From the NCBI GenBank assembly GCA_033977485.1, contig CM066992.1, positions 104,048,140 through 104,112,139 on the forward strand: DNA of 64,000 nucleotides. The letters are read 5' to 3'. Origin of the DNA: Hydrangea macrophylla. Its lineage: Eukaryota > Streptophyta > Magnoliopsida > Cornales > Hydrangeaceae. This document shows, one piece after another, positions 57,738 through 64,000 of the stretch. Every line of letters begins with the position of its first letter. The first letter of the stretch is position 1. The position numbers and the translations under genes are program-made. The notes beneath the pieces are model-generated. The model worked only from the letters and a program-made list of their open reading frames with translations, made no database searches and was not told the origin of the DNA.

Positions 57738-59772
57738 TGTAATACCCGTACCCGAAAAAGGTAGTAATATTTATTTTACATGCATTAATTAATATAAACA
57801 ATTGCATGTGATGATTTGGGTAAGTTCCAGTTACCCCATGTGATAAGTGCTTGATAAAGGGCACAGTTGAAAGTTCTACTAGAGGTGGAACAGATATGAA
57901 AGTGTGACCCAAGAGAGGTTTGGATAATATAAATTGCATAAATGTGCATTTCTGTGATTAAATGGTAGACATGTAAATGTAAATGTGTACATTATAATAG
58001 TTATTGATGCCATATGATTGTTTAATTGATAAAATGTTCAGTGTTTTAATATTCTATTATAGTTCATGATTATTTATGAGACGAGTTTGGGTACCCTTAT
58101 GAGAGCGTAATTGAACAGGTGATATAATTAGTAAGTTAATTAGTGCCTTCATATAATATTTGGGACCACGTTTGGGACCCATACGTGATATAAATATAGA
58201 CTCACTTAAATATCTAGATAGTTAATAATAATGTTGGGGGGTGAAAACCGAAATAAGCCAAAGTTAGCTTAAGGGCATGAGGTTGACACCTCAGCAGCCA
58301 TGACTCATCATCATCATAAAAAAACAAAGAAGACAAAAAAATCGTGAGTGTAGTGTGTTGTGTTTGGCGGTGGGCCACGGTTGTGTGTGTGGATACATAT
58401 ATATATATATATTATATTATATTAGTTAATGAAAGAAAGTGAGGAAAGAACCAAAAGGAAAAAAAAAAGAAAACAGGGAAGAAGCAGCCCAAGAAAGAAG
58501 AGGAGAGAAATGGAGGGTTTCACCTTCTCTATGCCATAGGTTCATCGTATGTTGCCCAAATCGTGATATAAAGTCATATTTGGACTTGTGGGGGTAAGCC
58601 TAACCTTATAGTGTAATTTAATTTGGGTTTAATTGATAGATTTTTTGTGACCCAAATGGGTTGGTAACATTTAGTTTACAAAAATTGTGTAGGATTAACT
58701 ACAGGTTCATATTTGGCTTGGATTTAGGGGATATTTGGGGTTTCTAGGCTTATTTGATTATTCGTAGAGATGAGTGTCCTAATCCCAAAATTGGATGTTT
58801 AATATTATTTATTTGTTATTAAATGCTTAATTATTGATTGAGTAGAAAAGCATGTGATTAGTTGTATTTAACATGTCTAAAATGCTGAAATTGCCATGTT
58901 GACATGTTGAGCTGCTTATGTGCTTATTTGGGTCAAAGGGTGTCAATTGATAATCACCATTATTTAGCCCGTATATAAGGGACGCCCATTCCTCAGAGAA
59001 AAGGGGGATGATGATGATGAAATCCTCAGAGAAAAGGGGATAGTGGTGACGACTACAGCGAATTGACTACGGTCAGGAGTGAATGAGAGTGATTTCGCTA
59101 TATGCGACGGAAAAAGTGAGATTGGCCCGGAATCAGGGGTCCAGAACGATGGTGATTGATTGCTTGACACGCCAGCGACCATTTATTGTTGTGATGTTTA
59201 ATTGGTGTTATGATTCATTCATTACTCCAATTGCATGATTAGCACCACGTACTCACTAAGCGAAAGCTTATTCGATTTTTGTGGCTAATGACCACGCAGG
59301 TTCAAATGAATACCACAGTGAGAAATGATCGAGACTACGGGGCTGGGTCTAGCTTGCTTATATGTTTATATGTGAGGATTTGAATAAGGTTGTAATAAAC
59401 TTAAAGTTTATACTTTTAAATATGTTTAGAAATAAATGTCAGAATGGGTTTGTAATATTTATATATTTTAGTTGGGTTTTGATGTGTTTTGGAATATTTA
59501 AATAAAAGAGTGCAGCAGAGGTTAAAAATGTTTTAGTTTATGAAAAAAAATGGTGAATGGTGCTGTAATGGGGGAAACTTTGCTCCAAGTACCATTTGAC
59601 GGTTTTAAAAACTTTATTTTATTCATTTTTATTAATTTGTTTGATAAAAAGTTATTTTACCCTTGATATTTCAGTCAAAAGTGTAATTTTTGGAACTTTA
59701 AAATTGATTGTTTGGTCTTTGTTGTCTTTGTTACACGTGTCCTAGCTCGCGGGGGCGGGTTGGGGTGTGACA
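57738..59772 (+). repeat. LARD-2 5' LTR
   Basis: 2035 bp, ending GGGGTGTGACA. Collinear with LARD-1 LTRs, with a few indels. Confidence 0.9.
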
Positions 59773-59777
59773 AATTT

Positions 59778-59789
59778 TGGTATCAGAGC
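59778..59789 (+). other. LARD-2 primer binding site (tRNA-iMet)
   Basis: TGGTATCAGAGC five bases after the LTR end, as in LARD-1. Confidence 0.9.
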
Positions 59790-62700
59790 AATAGGTTAGA
59801 GCCTTTGGGGACGAGAGACGAATACGACGCGTAAAAAAAAAATAATAAATAAATAAATGAAAGAAATAAAATGCATGTATATAATAATCATGACATGTAA
59901 CTACTTGTAGAGGCACACATGTTCACAGCACGTGATTTAAATGTTGTTGAACATGCATATCATGTTGCATGCATTCTACATATTGTAATATGTGAAGAGA
60001 TGGTTGAAAACTTCATTGTGAAAAAAATGGAGTATAAAGGGGAAATGTTTTCCCATATGATGAATTAATTGAGTTGGAAATGGGGATTGTGAATTCAGTA
60101 AGAAAAATCTGAGTTTGGGAATATTTGTGGAATTTGGGTTCAGAAATCAAGAGTTAAGTTGGTTATCCTGAGATGATTTGGCGGGTATCATTTTATCAAG
60201 GGTATTGAATTGATAAAGGGTTATTGAGTATTTGGTTATGAATGCGGATATGGATTTCTTTCCGAATATTATTATTATTTGTGAAGATTATTTCTTACTT
60301 TCAGCCAAGAAATTGGGCATCTGGATTTCTTTATTTACGGTGGGTCTTTTAGTATTCAAATATTATAGTTTGGGAAAAATCTGGATTTCGTATGATTTAT
60401 ATGGGCCTCATGAGCAGATATGGTATTATCGTTATCTCTTATTTCCCATTTTATTCGGTAATGATCTTTGGGGGTATTTATTGAGCTCCGTATATATATT
60501 TTCTTGGGATTGAGGGTGAAATATTGAGTTGGTCAAGGTGATAAGATATTTGGGGATTTACCAGTCGCTTGCGTTATCGGGTTGTTGAGGAATCTCTCAA
60601 CTCTATTTGGGTTATATTGGGTTGTTGAGGAATCTCTCAACTTTATTTGGATTATATTGGCTTGTTGAGGAATCTCTCAACATAAATTTATTTATTTCGA
60701 TTTCTTGGGATGCATCTATTATTATCGAATAATGATTGGTTCTCCAACGTGTCAGTATGAATAGTAGATTTGAGGTCAACTAAAAGTAACAGACTTTTAT
60801 AGTGTGTTTCTATCGATTGGGTATGACTACAGTTATAAATTATTCTTTTCTGCTTAAGGATACAGTTGATTGAGATCAAGACTAAGTAGTTGTGTTGCGT
60901 GAATAACTAATTTGGTTGATTGGCTACACGGGGTATCAGAATTTTCTATCAGAGATCTGAATTTGGAAAATGGGTTCACAAGTTTAAAAACTAGTATTTC
61001 TTTGATATCCAAACCACTGCATGATCCGTTCAACTACCATGTGCATCAGGTAATAGTATTCCTATTATTTCTTTGTACTTTATATGTAAGTAATTGAGAT
61101 CTGACTACCGCACTGCACTGTAGCAATTGTCAAGTATCCTAGTATATCACTAGAAACTTTCAGACTTTGAATTTAGCTACTAATAATGTATTCGAAATTT
61201 CTGAGATATTTAAATATATATGTTTAACTGAGTAAAAATGTTTTGAAATCATCTTTGGGTGGAAGGAAAAAAAATTTGATTTATTGTGAATCAAGAAGTA
61301 CTTAAAAAAAATATTTTGATAAAAAGGAGGTAGTTGGATTTGACCCAAATTGGGTAAAAGTGGGAAATTAGTGAAAATGATTTTAATGAATATAGGTATT
61401 TCAATTGTTTTTTTTAAAGGAGTTATTAATGGAGAATATTTTGATTCTACGATAGTTGTTTAAACATTTTTATTCTATGGAGAGATTTTAAATGAAATTA
61501 CTATTGGGCCATGAAGCTCAAATGAGTACATTACTTTTTACTTTAGTTTTAAATTGGAATATATATTTTAAATAAATTTCAAATGATCTTGATAAGAAAA
61601 GTGTCTGAAAGTAACTTGTGGTATTCTACATATTATTCTTAATACTGTCGGCTGCGGATACATGATTTTGGTCGATGGGTTATAAGGATCATCAATTTAT
61701 TTTTTGGGATATTCTTGATTACAAGGTGAGTATGACAAGGGTAATGAAACACTTCATTTTAAAGACATGTTCTGGATATCTTTAGGTTATCGCTTGTTGC
61801 TTGGGATTACAGTCGTAGATCAACGAGTGATCTTGTTACATACAAGTGACACATTTAAAAGGGTATTGCACACTTGGGTAAACATGAGAAAATTTGATAT
61901 TGAGGAGTATTGGATCATATTCAAATTTTATCACGACAAAATTAGTTGCTTATTTATTGTAAGTGCTACAAGGAGGAAACAAATGAGTATATTGATTTCT
62001 ATATATTGGGGCTTAGACAGCGTAAACCGAAAGACGAGTGAGTTCTACAATCTGAAAAGTTTGATAATCGTGAAGCTTCGCCTTATGTTGAACATCTGGT
62101 GGATGAGTTGTGTTTCCAGAGTATGTGATTTAAAAAGATAGAGATTTCATGGGTGTCGTCGGAAATCAATCAACCAGGACTTATGAAGGTGACATGAACT
62201 TGAAGTTACAGGATTGACTGGGTATTATTGAAAAATACATTGAAGATTTCTTCTCTGCCCAAGTACACGTGTGAAACTTATATCGATTACAGTGAAGTTC
62301 TCAATAATCAAATGAACATCGATCTATGGTGGTATTGATATTATTGCAAAGGCTTGTGTTGGGATTGAGTTATATGTTGATGCAATAGTAAGTTATACTG
62401 CATATGGATGAAGTCTCATAAAATGAATTATTTGGTACAAGATTTAGAATTCATGGCATTCTTTTTATATTGAGAATTTGGGAGTAATACTCGTACGAGC
62501 CTGAAATTTGTCGTGACTTGGAATATTTAGTTATACAACGACAAGTGAATAGATGGTACGGAGGACAGTTGAAACTCATGATAGCTACAGTTTGAAATTT
62601 ATATTAATCAGGTGAAGACAAAATGGTTGTTGGTGCTCGAATTAGAGATCAACGGGGGTTTCGTGTGCGCATTGACTGTTTAGAAAAGATTTTAGTCAAG

Positions 62701-63842
62701 ATTCAAAATCTATTAGAAGCCAAAATTTGTTCCATAAATTGGAGAAGGAATGATGACAATAAATTGAGGTCAACCAGTATTATTATAACAGATGAATGAG
62801 AGTTGACTTAAAGATTGGTTCGAGTTTCAATTTTAGGAATTTGTGATACAATATTGAAAGGAAAGTAATTGAGCTCTACTCTATAGTAAAAAGTGTCAGA
62901 ATCTCAAGATCAAGTATGTACTTCGAGTAAAGATAGATCAAGGGAATGGGTTCAGAAGAAATATTGAAGCATATAATGAGATTTGAGTATATAATACGTT
63001 AGTAATTTGGGTATGTGACATTACTAATTGCATTTCATTGCATATGATGATTTAATAATTAGTCACAAAAGCACAAGTTTTCTTGAAGACTAAGATATCG
63101 AGAAAGCTGCCTTCAGATGAGAAAATGTAAAGTATTCCTTGCGATGGGTGGTTTAAGGGCAGAATAATAAAGCTTCATGGGGTTATTGTGATTGATACTA
63201 TTGATAATTCGGGTTGAATGTTATCATATTAAATTTCATGACGGGATTGCCAAAGTCAACAAAACTTAGGTGTTGTCATATAAATGATTTGTGGGCAGGT
63301 TGATCCAATCAAATTGTGGTATTGATTGAAACTGCAGATTTGCTAGGATTAAACAACCTATATGTGTAGAGAATTACACAATTATGTTGGTACTAGTACT
63401 TGTTATCCTAGAAGGAAGTAGTCGATTATGAAGAAGTTCTGGAATCTTGCTAGAAGCAGTAGAAATGGAACTGAACTTTTGCGAGATATTGTCACCCACT
63501 GATATTTGGTGTGGAAATATAATAAAGGCAAGTGGGTTATGTTCTAGAATGATTGGGGGAAATGACTACAGTGGGGAGAGAAAAATTTCTAGAAGTTATC
63601 TTCAGAAAATGGTATAGTTTGACGAACCGAGTAAGATTGAAATTCCAGTACCCCAATAGAGAAATATTGAAAAGAATAGGGATCAATCAATTACGATTGT
63701 GATCACACCAATGGGTGTAATGTATTCTATAATCGTGTTGTCACATATGAACCAGTATAGGTTTGAAGAGAAATACGTACATCTATTTGATTCGTAAGGT
63801 GAGAAAAGTTTGGGGACAAACTTTCTAAAAGGGAGGGAGAGA
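59790..63842 (+). other. LARD-2 interior, no pol genes
   Basis: Longest open frame about 124 codons with no retroelement motif. Three copies of a GTTGAGGAATCTCTCAAC-containing repeat lie near 60583-60681. The end has GTTTGGGGACAAACTTTC and the polypurine tract AAAAGGGAGGGAGAGA. Confidence 0.78.
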
Positions 63843-64000
63843 TGTAATACCCGTACTCGAAAAAGGTAGTAATATTTATTTTACATGCATTAATTAATAT
63901 AAACAATTGCATGTGATGATTTGGGTAAGTTCCAGTTACCCCATGTGATAAGTGCTTGATAAATGGCACAGTTGAAAGTTCTACTAGAGGTGGAACAGAT
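63843..64000 (+). repeat. LARD-2 3' LTR, first 158 bp
   Basis: Starts TGTAATACCCGTACTCG and matches 57738-57895 closely until the window ends. Confidence 0.9.

Larger units (their letters stand above)
57738..64000 (+). mobile_element. LARD-2, second copy, cut by window end
   Basis: Same family as LARD-1: LTR start TGTAATACCCGTACC, tRNA-iMet primer site, a collinear interior without pol genes, a polypurine tract and the start of a 3' LTR at 63843. It lacks the 407-bp block of LARD-1 and differs from LARD-1 by many small changes, so the two are not recent duplicates. The copy is inserted in a Tat gag scrap. Confidence 0.88.

Noticed and set aside
61767..62141. 124-aa frame in LARD-2 as a possible gene
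   Set aside because: The same region in LARD-1 (about 16800-17150) has stops and shifts, and no motif is seen.

Overview
This window is a nest of LTR retrotransposons from a plant nuclear genome. I recognise no ordinary single-copy host gene. The plant assignment rests on Ty1/copia and Ty3/gypsy Tat, Athila-like and chromovirus-like coding domains, a plant mobile domain gene with plant-style short GT-AG introns, tRNA-iMet primer sites, multi-kilobase LTRs, and plastid-like fragments (ndhA, possibly rps12). A flowering plant with a repeat-rich genome fits best. I cannot name the species.

Layout, left half (1-34690). A Tat element on the + strand (Tat-A) runs from before the window to 32229. 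It was cut by a minus-strand Tat LTR (1-496), a complete copia element (1051-9738, TSD TAGGG) and a non-autonomous LTR element, LARD-1 (12363-20927, TSD GTCTG). Its pol survives in three blocks: protease 497-1050; RT and two RNase H domains 9744-12362; integrase 20933-22369. Behind integrase lies a 7 kb cassette with two antisense genes: a DUF7745-like reading frame (24123-23057) and a six-exon plant-mobile-domain gene (27552-24776). Two tandem-repeat blocks and the 3' LTR (29413-32229) follow. Tat-A itself sits inside the integrase tail of an older chromovirus-like gypsy element, whose 3' LTR is 32520-34690. That gives three levels of nesting.

Layout, right half. There is an Athila-like solo LTR (36028-37516, TSD GTCTC), a decayed minus-strand Athila-like interior with its LTR (about 37522-40778), and a Tat 3' region with a 44-bp array split by a 3.35 kb solo LTR (42570-45923, TSD TTCGC). 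Next comes a broken minus-strand Tat (Tat-B, 46481 to about 51950), then organelle-like DNA split by a Tat solo LTR (53308-56709, TSD GCCTC). A scrap of Tat gag is followed by a second LARD copy (57738 to beyond the window end).

The copia element is the only one that looks able to move by itself: its polyprotein is open and all catalytic motifs are present, and its two LTRs have equal length with only four differences that I found.

The most unusual signal is regulatory. Several unrelated families each carry their own short self-complementary motif, set at about two helical turns. TTCGATCGATCGAA occurs in pairs exactly 19 bp apart in the copia LTR and leader, and again in an Athila-like LTR. 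CAGTCGACTG occurs in pairs 19-21 bp apart on a 73-bp period in the gypsy LTR. A CGGCACTCACTGAGTGCCG-like motif repeats about every 22 bp upstream of the LTR start site and of both antisense genes in Tat-A.
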